From positions 525,138,137-525,202,136 of the forward strand of contig NC_081414.1 in the NCBI RefSeq assembly GCF_030272615.1: a stretch of DNA of 64,000 nt. The letters run 5' to 3'. Numbering within the stretch: the stretch's first letter is position 1; every line of letters starts with the position of its first letter. The position numbers were made by a program, and so were the translations under genes. Origin of the DNA: Cryptomeria japonica. Taxonomy: Eukaryota > Streptophyta > Pinopsida > Cupressales > Cupressaceae. Of this stretch, positions 47,164-57,454 are shown piece by piece. A model generated the notes under the pieces. The model searched no databases and was not told where the DNA came from. It worked only from the letters and a program-made list of their open reading frames with translations.

Positions 47164-47708
47164 GCACTAGAGGGAAAATTTGAATTTTGGATTCTGGAAC
47201 AAAGCTTACAAAATTGAGTAATGCAAAATTCAAGAAAATACTGATTACACAATTTGAACTTTGTTGGAGGAAGAGAATGACATAATTTCCAAAAATGAAA
47301 GGAAATTAGAAATTTTAAAATTAGGGCCAAGGGAATATCACTTAATTTTAAAATTAGAATTTTTAAAATCAGGGCAAACTATAATTAACCTCTTAATTTT
47401 AAAAATTTCTTGAAATTAGAAATGTTGAATTTTGAAGGTATTTCTGATTCTAGAGGAATCAAAAATCAATAAAATCAGCCAATCTTATGGATTTAGGCTA
47501 TTAAATATAGTCATAACAGTCTCTCAAAATTTCAGGAAAAAAGCCGACGACCATGGCAGGAACGCACATGGTTCGACCAACTTTTTTTGAAATTTTCAGG
47601 GATGGATATTACAATGATTTTAAAGCTAACCCCCCAAAATTGGAAAATTTTACGATCTCTAGATGGGCAAAATGAAGGCACAAATGTGAAAATAGGACCC
47701 TATTAGGG
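47164..47708 (-). other. G2 leader or decayed 5' LTR, left of the C3 insertion
   Basis: Non-coding, AT-rich sequence upstream of the G2 gag start. It shares the dyad motif ACCATG-N11-CATGGT (47550-47572) with the G2 3' LTR region (42128-42150), so part of it is probably LTR or leader. No primer site was identified. It continues at 54785-55125 beyond C3. Confidence 0.5.
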
Positions 47709-48912
47709 TGTTAGATAGTTCAGATAACTGAAAGACAAATGAGGTGGGGGGTGAATTAGTTGTCACAAATTACAGGAACCATTACAATTTAAACTTTAAT
47801 ACCGAAACCCAAAACATTAATACCAGAATAGCAGATAAACCAAATAAGCATAGACAATAATCATAGAATAAAATCCATCCACATAACACCAACATTTGTA
47901 CATGGAAAAGCCGGTAAGGGAAAAACCATGGTGGGAAGGCTACCCATAGTCAAATAATACTTTTGTAGTAAGTATGTGAGTTACAATGAAGGGGCCTACA
48001 CTTGCAGGAAGGCCAATATCTTAGAGCGTACTGCTCATCACAAAAGGAGCCTCACTGACTACATATAAATCCAGACTACAATCTAGAGAAGTGTTGAACT
48101 GCAAAAGATAGCATCTTCTATGCCTGAGTACATATCTGATTAAGCTCAATACCAGAGGACTAAATCCTCTTACATAAACCCTATTCGATCTCCGACCAAC
48201 TCCTCTACCTTAATGATATTATATTATTCACATGTTACAATCCTTGACCATGACCTCTTACATTAACCATGATGATCTACAATGAGATCTTACATCTATT
48301 TATACAAACCCTCGACCATAAACAATCAGGTTGGCCACCAGATAGTAAACTGATTACATAATTACAAACCCTGACAGCCTTAGACCAAAATAATATAAAC
48401 ACATAAGAGATCCCGGAATACATCCATAGGTCCTATCCACATGTTACATTAAAGCCAGTCCATAACCTAGATCAACTAGGACCAAGTATAGGTCCAAATG
48501 CTTCAACAATGATCTCTAGCCGCCAAGTCTTGAACACGATCACCAACAAGATCATGAAACTCCATCAGAAGTTGCACCAATGCCACTTATGCAATTCATC
48601 AAATATCTCCAACAAAAGCTCTGTCGGTGAAACCCTCGTCGGAACCAGAAACCAATCTTCTAAGCAAGCAAGATAGCATCTGATCTCTAGACCAAAACCA
48701 ATTGACCAAATATGAGTATAAGTATCATGAACAAGCCAATTCCATAACCAGACTATACCAGAGCCTACCGAATATGTCAGATCCAAGTTAACCAAAAACC
48801 ACTCAACCTACCGGGACCAAAAGGGTGTCGATAAAGTATCCGAACAACTAGTATTGGCATCAATGACAAAACATAAATGCAAAACATAATCAATTCCACC
48901 AAATGGCAAATA
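47709..48912 (-). repeat. C3 left LTR (3' LTR)
   Basis: It begins TGTTAGATAG. It ends GGCAAATA where the partner ends GGCCAACA, so its terminal CA has decayed to TA. A TATAAATAG match on the minus strand lies at 48296-48304. Confidence 0.92.
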
Positions 48913-48930
48913 ATCTCCCCCTTTGGCATT
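48913..48930 (-). promoter_or_regulatory. C3 polypurine tract
   Basis: The minus strand reads ATGCCAAAGGGGGAGAT immediately before the 3' LTR, the same sequence as in C1. Confidence 0.85.
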
Positions 48931-49288
48931 GATGGCAACACTAGATGTGAAAAACATCTAAGTACCAAGAAATGCCAAATAAGTCTCCCCTTGTGGAAAA
49001 CAACCAACAAACTCCCACATATAGCTCTAAATATCACTCCCCCTTTCACTTTATTTTTAATATCTCTCCCCTAATGATATTTTCTTTTTCTTTCTTTGTC
49101 TTTTTTTACATCAATATCTCCCCCCTTTGACATCAATGTGAAAAATCTGACAGAAACATCAAAGCAAAAACATTATGTCTCTGAATCACAAATTTGACTA
49201 CTCCCCCTGAGTAGTAGCATCTGACATCAGTGTCAGAATGAATAGTATATCTGATAATGCATGCCAAACTAATGTCAAACCACATCAA

Positions 49289-51151
49289 TCAAGTCTCTAC
49301 TGGGGGGCATAAAATCCCAATCTGTCTCTCAGCTACTCAAATGATTCCTTGGACAAAGTTTTAGTAAAAATATCTGCAATTTGTTCTTTAGTATTCACAT
49401 AAACCAGTCTAACTTCATTTGTTTCCATCTTCTCCTTCAAAAAGTTATACTTGATATATATTTGCTTTGTTTTAGAATTAAATGTCAGATTCTTTGATAT
49501 ATCAATAGCAATAGAGTTATCATAGTGAATAACTACCGGTGCATCACAATCCACCTTTATATCCTTCAACATTTGCTTCATCCATAAAAAACTATGTATA
49601 GTTAGTAGTAGCAATAACATACTTAGCTTCAACAGTAGATAAAGAATTACATGACTGTTTCTTGCTGATCCATTAAACCAACTTCTTTCCAAGAAAGAAA
49701 GCTCCATCGGAAGTACTTTTTTGGTCATCAACATCTCCAGCCCAATCAGCATCTGTATATGCACATAAAGTAAAGTGGTCATCCTTAGGGTACCACAAGC
49801 CATATTCTGATGTACCTTGCAAGTATCTAAAAATCCTTTTCACTATCATCTCATGATTTTCTCTAGGATCACTCTAAAATATTGAAACAATACAAAAAAC
49901 ATTCATAATGTCAGGCCTAGTCTACATCAAATAAAGTAGACCTCCAATCATAGATTTGTATCTTGTAGGATTTATAGGTGCAGAAACATCTTTTCTTGTC
50001 AATTTATCACTTGTAACCATAGGAGTACTTACTGGTTTAGAATCTCCCATACCAAATTTCTTCAATAATTCCTTAGCATATTTAGTTTGACAGATAAAAA
50101 TACCTTTGTCAGTCTAAGTAATTTGCAAACCTAAGAAAAATTTCATCTCACCAATCATAGACATCTCAAATTACTTCTCCATATTCTTAGAAAATTCTAT
50201 GCATAACTTATCTTCACCTCAAAAAATAATGTCATCAACAAATACTTCAAAAATCAGTATATCATCATCAATGATTTTATAATAAAAATTATTGTTAGCA
50301 CTGCCTTTAGTAAAACCAACCTTCAAAAGATATTTATCCAACCTTGCATACCAAGCTCAAGATGCTTGTTTCAGTTCATATAAAGCTTTCCTTAACCTGC
50401 AAACCATATCTGTATCATCTGATAGTGAAAAACCATCAGGTTGATCAATATAAACTTCCCCATCAAGATCCCCATTCAAAAATATATATTTTACATCCAT
50501 TTGATAAACCTTACAGTTTTTATAACCAGCATAGGCAAGAAATAATCTTAAAACTTCAATCCTAGCTACGGGTGTAAAAGTTTCTCCATAATCAATTCCT
50601 TCCTTCTGAGAATATCCTTTACAAACCAATTTAGACTTATTCCTTATAACTTGACCATCCTCATTCAATTTATTTCTAAAAACCCATATAGTTCCAATAA
50701 CATTTTTATTTTTAGGCCGGGGAACCAAGGTCCATGTGTTATTTTTCTTAATTTGATCTAATTCTTCTTCCATATCTTTTAACCAATGTTCATCTTTACA
50801 TGCCTCAAATACCGAAACCAGTTCAACTTGTGAAATTAGACAAACCTCATTAGTTGTCAATCTTCTTCTTGTCATTACTCCATTGCTCTTATCCCCAATG
50901 ATTTGATCTTCAGAATGATTCAATCTAATATACCTAGGAGTCTTTTGACTCTCTGTTCCTCTTCCCTATTCTTCAGTTACTATAGAATTCTTTGATGTTG
51001 CCGGAGTAATTGGTTCAACTCTTTGTTCTAGTAAAGGTGCTACCGGTATAGATATAATCATTTTCACTATCGGTTCCTTCTCATAAACTTTGATTTGACT
51101 TCTGTTCAGCTCATCTACTTTAACATTAGAAATCTCCACAATTCTCTGCAA
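49289..51151 (-). pseudogene. pol: C3 reverse transcriptase and RNase H
   Basis: 51151-50357 carries the linker and RT start with [33 protein letters not shown] and LYELKQAS. Stops follow, then RT continues with [20 protein letters not shown] (both catalytic Asp kept, about 50240) and FFLGLQIT. RNase H shows DADWAGDVDDQKSTSDGAFF. After a frameshift near 49650 comes LWMKQMLKDIKVDCDAPVV and IADIFTKTLSKESFE, ending near a TGA at 49289-49291. At least eight in-frame stops are visible, several TAG where C1 keeps Gln or Trp. Confidence 0.9.
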
Positions 51152-52596
51152 TCTCTTCTTATAACATCTTTATGCTTTGATTTCATTAGAATAACCAAGA
51201 AATATGCCTTCATCACATCTAGGATCAAATTTCCCAATAATATCATATCTCCTGATATAACATTTACTACCAAAAATTCTGAAATACTTAATTGTAGGTG
51301 TATTGCCAAACTATATTTCATAAGGTGTCTTACCGGTTTCTCCTTTGATGTGTACTTCATTGAATGTATAAACTGATGTACTCACTGCTTCTCTCCAGCA
51401 GATATGAGGTAGAATAGCTTCCACGATCATTGTTCTAGCAACATCCAAAATAGTTCTATTCTTCCTTTCCACAACTCCATTTTGCTAAGGTGTCCGGGGA
51501 GCAGAAAATTGTCTTCTTATACCATTCTTGTTACAAAATTTATTAAACTCACTGGATGTGAATTATCCACCATGATCTGATCTCAAACATTTAATCTTCA
51601 ATCCTGTCTCAGTTTCCACTTTAGCCTTAAAGATTTTAAACTTTTCAAATGCTTCAGATTTTTCTCTCAGAAAAGTAACCCACATCATTCTAGAATAATC
51701 ATCAATGATTAGCATGAAATATCTATCACCTTGAAAACTTTTAACTCTAGCAGGGCCACACAAATCAGTATGAATAAGATCAAGAGAATCATTTTATTTT
51801 ATCTTGTATACTCCTAAAAGAGGTTCTGACCTGTTTACCTATTTGACATTATTTACATATCGGATTATAGGGCTTCTTAATCTTAGGTATATCCCTAACT
51901 GCCTTAGTTGAAATGATCTTCACAATGCAATCAAAATTCACATGACACAACCTTTTATGCCATATCCAACTCTCATCAGTCTGTGTAATCAAACATGTCT
52001 TCTCATTGGAGTTTAAGTGAAATATATTACCTTTTATCTATGTACCGGTTGCAATCTCCAAGCTAGGTCTGTTCATGATGATGCGTTTCCCATCCTTGAA
52101 CTGTAATTGAAATCCCTTGTGTACCAATTGTCCTACACTCAAAAGATTATTCCTCAAACCTTCAACATAATAAACATTGTCAGTATTGTTATTACCATCC
52201 AATGATATAGTTCCTTTTCCTTTGATCATACATGCTTTGTCATCTCCAAATCTAACTAGACCAGCATCAAATTCTTGCAAAGACAAAAACTTCCATTTAT
52301 CTCTAGTCATATGATGTGAACAACCACTGCTAATTACCCATTCATCCCTTGTCTTCAATTTTAGCAGCAAGTGCCTTCTCTTTAGGTACATTATCTTCCA
52401 GTGTTGGATCATCTTCCTTGATAGCCAAGAATACCCATTCCTTCCTATTGTCGGATCCACTAGAAAAGTCTTATGCCGGTTCATCATCTGAATCAGTAAA
52501 GCTTTCCTCATCCGCTATATAGCATGATTTTTCTATGTTTTTCTTGTATTTATACTTGTTCTGATATTTAGGGTTAGGTTTAAATGATCTTTTAAC
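51152..52596 (-). pseudogene. pol: C3 protease and integrase, protease Asp lost
   Basis: The protease motif reads WVISSGCSHHM where C1 has WIIDSGCSHHM, so the catalytic Asp is Ser (codon 52331-52329). A frameshift lies just upstream, near 52350. Integrase follows with WIWHKRLCH-like and CKECQ-like zinc-binding parts, HTDLCGPARVKSFQGDRYFM, RSDHGG followed by a TAA, and NGVVERKNRT. The three catalytic acids are present. Further on are [20 protein letters not shown] and GIFLGYSNEIKA. Two frame changes and many stops separate the parts. Confidence 0.9.
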
Positions 52597-53517
52597 TCAT
52601 TCTTCAAATCTTGAATTCCTTTCAGGAAATCTAGATGCAAAATGACCAATCTTATTACATGAAAAACATTTAAAAGGTGCTTTTCTTTCATACTTACTTC
52701 CTACTGGTCCTTTAGGAACTCTTCTAGCAAATAGTGCTTCAAATTTCCCAAACTCATCATCTTCTCTCTTCATATCTTCTAGCTTCCTTGCATATAAAGC
52801 TTTCCAGTCTTGGTTACCGGTTGTAGATGTAGATGCATGAAAAGAAGGTTCAGTCTTCACAGCTCTAGAAGGTCCAAATTCCTCAAGCTCAAAAGAAGAT
52901 ATTTTCCCAACCAAAGTATCTTTGTTGATAGATGTATTAGCCATTGTTCTCAACTCATTAGTAGCAATAGCCTTCATTTTGTAAGCCGGTGGTAGGGCTC
53001 TCGGGACTTTAGAAACAATTTCATCTTCGCTCAGAGTTCCACCACAACATTGAATTTTCATAACAATCTCATTTACCCTTTCCATGAATGCAGTAATCTT
53101 TTCATCTTCTTTCATCTTTAGGTTTTCATGTCTCACCCAGTAACCATCAAGTTTAGCAATCTTCACTGTAGGGTCACCTTCATTAAGAGTCTCCAACTTA
53201 TCCCATATAGCCTTTCCAGATGATTTGTCGGTTAATCCCATTATTTGCTGATCAGAATGTGCATACAAGAGGGATTCTCTTACTCTACAATCATTCTCAA
53301 GCTCCTTGTCCAGGTTTTTTAGAGGAGGATTTCCAGATCCCCGATTATAGGGTGTGACACCATTCTGTGTGATCTCCCAAATCTCCTTGCCAAGACATCT
53401 CAGATGAGTCTCCATCTAAATCTTCCATATTGTGTATTTTTTTCCATCAAGCCTCAGAATATCCCTTCGAAAGATATTTCCAGAAGAACTAGATGAACTT
53501 GAACTGTTAGTCACCAT
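52597..53517 (-). pseudogene. gag: C3 gag
   Basis: The start is taken at ATG 53517 (MVTNSSSSSSSSGNIFRRDI), with a TAG after 33 codons. The open part 53415-52597 contains METHLRCLGKEIWEITQNGV, LTDKSSGKAIWDKLETLNEG, KIQCCGGTLSEDEIV and the zinc knuckle CFSCNKIGHFASRF. The final Cys of the knuckle is Phe (TTT, 52629-52627); C1 keeps Cys there. Overall it is a close relative of the C1 gag (15651-14900). Gag packages element RNA; the missing Cys should weaken RNA binding. Confidence 0.92.
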
Positions 53518-53561
53518 AATATCTTCCTCAAGCGGTTAAGCTTTCTGTAGAGAGGACCAAA

Positions 53562-53573
53562 GCTTTGATACCA
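53562..53573 (-). promoter_or_regulatory. C3 primer binding site
   Basis: The minus strand reads TGGTATCAAAGC, the same one-base variant of the initiator-Met site as in G1, two bases from the 5' LTR. Confidence 0.88.
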
Positions 53574-53575
53574 AT

Positions 53576-54779
53576 TGTTAGATAGTTCAAATAACCGAAA
53601 GACAACTGAGAGGAGGGGGGGTGAATCAATTGTCACAAATTACAGGAACCATTAGCAATTTAAACTTTAATACCAAAACCCAAAACATTAATACCAGAAT
53701 AGAAGATAAATCAATTATGCATAAACAATAATCATAGAATAAAAGCCATCCACCTAACACCAAGATTTGTACGTAGAAAACCCGGTAAAGGGAAAAACCA
53801 TGGTGGGAAGCCTACCCACAGTCAGATAATACTTTTGCAATAAGCATGTGAATTACAATGAAGGGGTTTACACTTGCAGGAAGGCCAACAACGTAGAGTG
53901 CACTGCTCATCACAAAAAGAGCCTCACTGACTACATATAAATCTAGACTACAATCTGGAGAAGTGTTGAACTACAAAAGATAGCATCTTCTATGCATGAG
54001 TACAGTTCTGGTTAAGCTCAATACCAGAGGACTAAATCCTCTTACATAAACCCAATTTGATCTCCAATGATCGACCAACTCCTCTGCTTGAATGATATTA
54101 CATTATTGACATATTACATTCCTTGACCATGACCTCTTACATTAACCATGATGATCTACAATGAGATTTACATTTATTTATACAAACCCCCAACCATAAA
54201 CAATCAGGTCGAACACCAGATAGTAAACCAATTACATCATTAAAAACCATGTCAACCTTAGACCAAAATAATATCAACACATAAGACATCCCGAAAATAC
54301 ATCCATAGGTCCTATCTACATGTTACATTAAAGTCGGTCCATAACCTAGATCAACTAGGACCAAGTATAGGTCCACACACTTCAACAATGATCTCCAACC
54401 ACCAAGTCTCGAAAATGATCACCAACAACATCCTGAAACTCCATCAGAAGTTGCACCAACACCACTTATGCAATTCATCAAAGTTCTCCAACAAAAGCTC
54501 TTCCGGTGAAACCCTCGCCAAAACCAGAAACCAATCTTCTAAGCAAGTAGGATAGCGTCCAATCTCTATACCCAAACCAATTGACCAAATATGAGTATAA
54601 GTATCATGAACAAGCCAATTCCATCACTAGACTATACCGGAGCCTACCAGATCATGTCGGATCCAAGTTAACCAAAAACCACTCAACCTACCGGGACCAG
54701 AAGGGTGCTGATAAAGTATCCAAACATAAATGACAAAACATCAATGCAACACATAATCAATTCCACCAAATGGCCAACA
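53576..54779 (-). repeat. C3 right LTR (5' LTR)
   Basis: It begins TGTTAGATAG and ends GGCCAACA, adjoining the primer site. It contains the conserved G-run (complement of ACCCCCC...CTCTCAGT). Confidence 0.93.
54173..54182 (-). promoter_or_regulatory. Candidate TATA box in the C3 5' LTR
   Basis: The minus strand reads TATAAATAAA; the left LTR has TATAAATAG at the same place. Motif evidence only. Confidence 0.45.
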
Positions 54780-54784
54780 TAGGG

Positions 54785-55125
54785 TTTTGAAGAAAAAGAG
54801 GAATTGAATTGCAATTTTGAAAAGGGTCAAACCTAATGGATAGGGACACCTTGAAAAATGTTTATAAATCTGAATGTAACTAAAATTAATTTGAAATTCA
54901 CACAAAATCCAATTAATTTTTAAAATTAGGGTTTGATGACCTAACCACTTAATTTTGAATTTTGAATTTTGGGAAAAAGGGGGGAAATTGAAAATTTGAA
55001 TTGTAGGATTGAAGACAAATATGAGAACAATCAAAAATCTGAAAATTAAATTGAAATCTGATTTTTGCACAAGTTCAAGATGATTTATGAAAATTAGGGT
55101 TTTATTTATCTGCTAACTGCAGGGG
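54785..55125 (-). other. Continuation of the G2 leader or 5' LTR beyond C3
   Basis: AT-rich non-coding sequence with repeated AATTTTGAATTTTGAATT-like strings, similar in style to 47290-47470. It ends where LINE coding sequence begins (about 55120-55126). The exact junction is not marked by any repeat I can see. Confidence 0.45.
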
Positions 55126-55246
55126 GGAAGTTTTTGCCTATTGGTTGTTTTGGCATGTTGCCTGTCTTCCAAAGGCAGGAGCTTTTGCTTGGCTAGATGT
55201 TCAAGATAGAATTCTCACAGACATGAGGCTGGATAGGCTTGGTATC
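55126..55246 (+). pseudogene. LINE pol fragment, part before the C4 insertion
   Basis: The plus-strand frame reads YWLFWHVACLPKAGAFAWLD then VQDRILTDMRLDRLGI, typical of the RT-associated zinc-binding region (zf-RVT) at the end of plant LINE ORF2. It continues in frame at 61542 (TIIFPCVMCGG) once C4 and one copy of its GTATC duplication are removed. The RT and endonuclease parts are missing, so the LINE is 5' truncated, as most LINE copies are. Confidence 0.85.
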
Positions 55247-55699
55247 TGTAGGATTTTGCCAAGATCAAGGGCACAATGAAAAACATGAAAAAAGACAATA
55301 GAATGACAAGAACAAAATTGTATTCTCATCAATATGCAAATGATCAACTGGATTCATACCAATACAATTAATATAGGCCTGCTTATATAGGCAAGGCCAT
55401 ATGGATGTACGAGCACACAATCATGACATGTGGCTCAATGAGAAACAAGGGTAGGTAAGAAATACAAGGGGGAAGGTAGGAGAAATAATATAATATTCCA
55501 CAAGAGGTGGATGACCCACCAAATGTGGATTGTAACAACAAAACAAGACCACAAAAGTTGGAATTTCTCCTACAAGCTATATCCCTATGTGTACACTTCC
55601 CTAAGTGTCTCAAATCCAAACTACGAAGAGATGCATTATCCTAAGTTAACTTAAGTAAAGTGTAATAATATCCATAATGAATATTTATTTACACCAACA
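55247..55699 (-). repeat. C4 left LTR (3' LTR)
   Basis: It starts TGTAGGATTTTGCC and ends TTACACCAACA. A TATA-like site lies at 55381-55390 on the minus strand. Confidence 0.95.
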
Positions 55700-55712
55700 C
55701 CCCCCTTAAGTG
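55700..55712 (-). promoter_or_regulatory. C4 polypurine tract
   Basis: The minus strand reads TTAAGGGGGGTG directly before the LTR start TGTTGG. Confidence 0.8.
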
Positions 55713-55967
55713 CAACATAGGGGAATGAAGACTCAAGTCAACAATGAAAGATGGGTCTTGGCTACTAGGCCATGATAGGTACCCATGTACAATATGAAAA
55801 TGCAAGTAAAACTATGCAATGCAATCTCTCACAAACGGAGAAAGGGAGAAAACCCAGTGGGAAAAAACTCCCCCCCAAAAGAGAGATGAAAGTACAAAAG
55901 ACTCTCAAAGAAGAAGGACAAAACCTCAAAGAGGAAAAAGTCCCCCCCATAAGAGAGGAAGGAGAAG

Positions 55968-57454
55968 TCAGCTGACCCCCCCTAATGAAACATCCCGCAC
56001 CCCCAAGAGAGCTCACAACTGCTGGAACTTACTCTCGGTGAAAGGTTTGGTGAATATGTTAGCAACCTGCTCCACTGTAGGACAATACTGCAAATCAATG
56101 ACCTACTCCTGAATCAGCTCTCGGATATAGTGCATATGAATCTCGATGTGTTTGGTCCACTAGTGCTGGACTGGGTTCTTTGAGATTGCAATAGCACTCT
56201 AATTGTCGCAATGTAGAACTGTCGGCCGTGGAGTGGTGAATCCAAACTCTGTGAGAATCTGCTAAAGCCAAATGGTCTCAGTCACTACGTTAATAGTGCC
56301 TTGATACTCATCCTCAATCGAAGAGAGAGCAATAGCATGTTGCTTCTTGCTTTGCCAACAAATGGGGCCTGAACCAAGGTGAAAACTATAACCGAAAGTA
56401 GACTTATGATCATCAAGATCACCAGCCCAATTGGAGTCTGTGTAACCAACCAGGTGAAGTCCTGTGCCTGTTGCATAGTGAATCCCATAGTGATGTGTAC
56501 CCTGGATGTAATGAAGGATGCATTTGGTGGCTTTCCAATGAAGCTCATGTGGTTCCTGCATGAAGCGGGAAACCATGCCAACTGCAAATGAAATATCAGG
56601 GCGTGTATGGGTCAAGTAGATGAGTCTACCCACAAGCTGATGATACAAAGTGGCATCAACTGGTGGAGAAGAACACTGAGCCTCAAGCTTGACTCCAGAA
56701 AGAAAGGAGTCAGGGCAGGCTTACAATCAACCATATGAAAGCATGCAAGTAGATCAAGAGCATACTTGGGCTGCGATAGTGTAATCCCGGAAGGTGACTG
56801 TGAAATCTCTATCCCGAGAAAGTAGTGCAAAAGAACCAAGTCAGTCATAGCAAATCTGTCATGCAAAGCAGATTTGACCCTGCTAATGATGGATGCGGTA
56901 CTCCCTATAATGATCAAATCATCAACATAGAAAACAAGTATCAAGTGAGAGTCATCCTATCGCAAAATGTAGACATTCGGATCAGAATGACACCTGGTGA
57001 ACCTTGTGGAGAGAAGAAAGGAATCCATCTTGGCATACCAAGCCTTGGGGGCCTGCTTAAGGCCATAGAGAGATTTCCTTAGTTTGCAAACCAAAGAAGT
57101 ATCCTGGATGAAACCCTGTGGCTGCTCCATATAAATCTCCTCATCAAGATCACCATGAAGAAAAGCACTCTTCACATCCATCTGATGTACAACTCAACCA
57201 TGAGCTGCAGCAATAGCAAGTGTCAAGTGAATGGAGTTCATCTTGGCTATGGGTGCAAAGGTCTCAGTATAGTCAACACCTACAACCTGAGAGAAACCTT
57301 TCGCAACAAGCCAAGCCTTATACTTATCCATACTACCATCCACTGCAAACTTGGTCTGATAGATCCACTTACATCGAACCATCTTTCTCCCCTTAGGGAG
57401 ATGGACTAAATCCCATGTGTTGTTCCTCATCAAGGAACTATACTCTTCCTCCAT
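55968..57454 (-). pseudogene. pol: C4 reverse transcriptase and RNase H
   Basis: 57454-57194 starts RT with NNTWDLVHLPKGRKMVRCKW and FAPIAKMNSIHLTLAIAAAH, then a TGA at a Trp-like position. 57181-56957 has MDVKSAFLHGDLDEEIYMEQ and YGLKQAPKAWYAKMD, and a TAG at 56957-56959. 56944 onward has the intact catalytic YVDDLIIIG. A frameshift lies near 56690. 56648-56262 gives YLTHTRPDISFAVGMVSRFM and RNase H DSNWAGDLDDHKSTFGYSFH. The frame then runs with stops through CPTVEQVANIFTKPFTE to a TGA at 55968-55970. The RT active site is kept, but the chain is interrupted. Confidence 0.93.

Larger units (their letters stand above)
47709..54779 (-). mobile_element. Complete Ty1/copia LTR retrotransposon C3
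   Basis: This 7.07-kb element has target duplication TAGGG (47704-47708 and 54780-54784). Its LTRs 47709-48912 and 53576-54779 are both 1,204 bp. Internal order on the minus strand is primer site, gag, protease, integrase, RT, RNase H, purine tract. Gag and pol resemble C1 closely in wording, but the LTRs differ, so it is a related family. It is inserted in the leader of G2. At least three frameshifts and many stops make it inactive. Confidence 0.95.

Noticed and set aside
55383-55619. Minus-strand open frame also present at 61264-61461
   Set aside because: Both copies lie inside the C4 LTRs, so the repeated frame reflects LTR duplication, not a gene.
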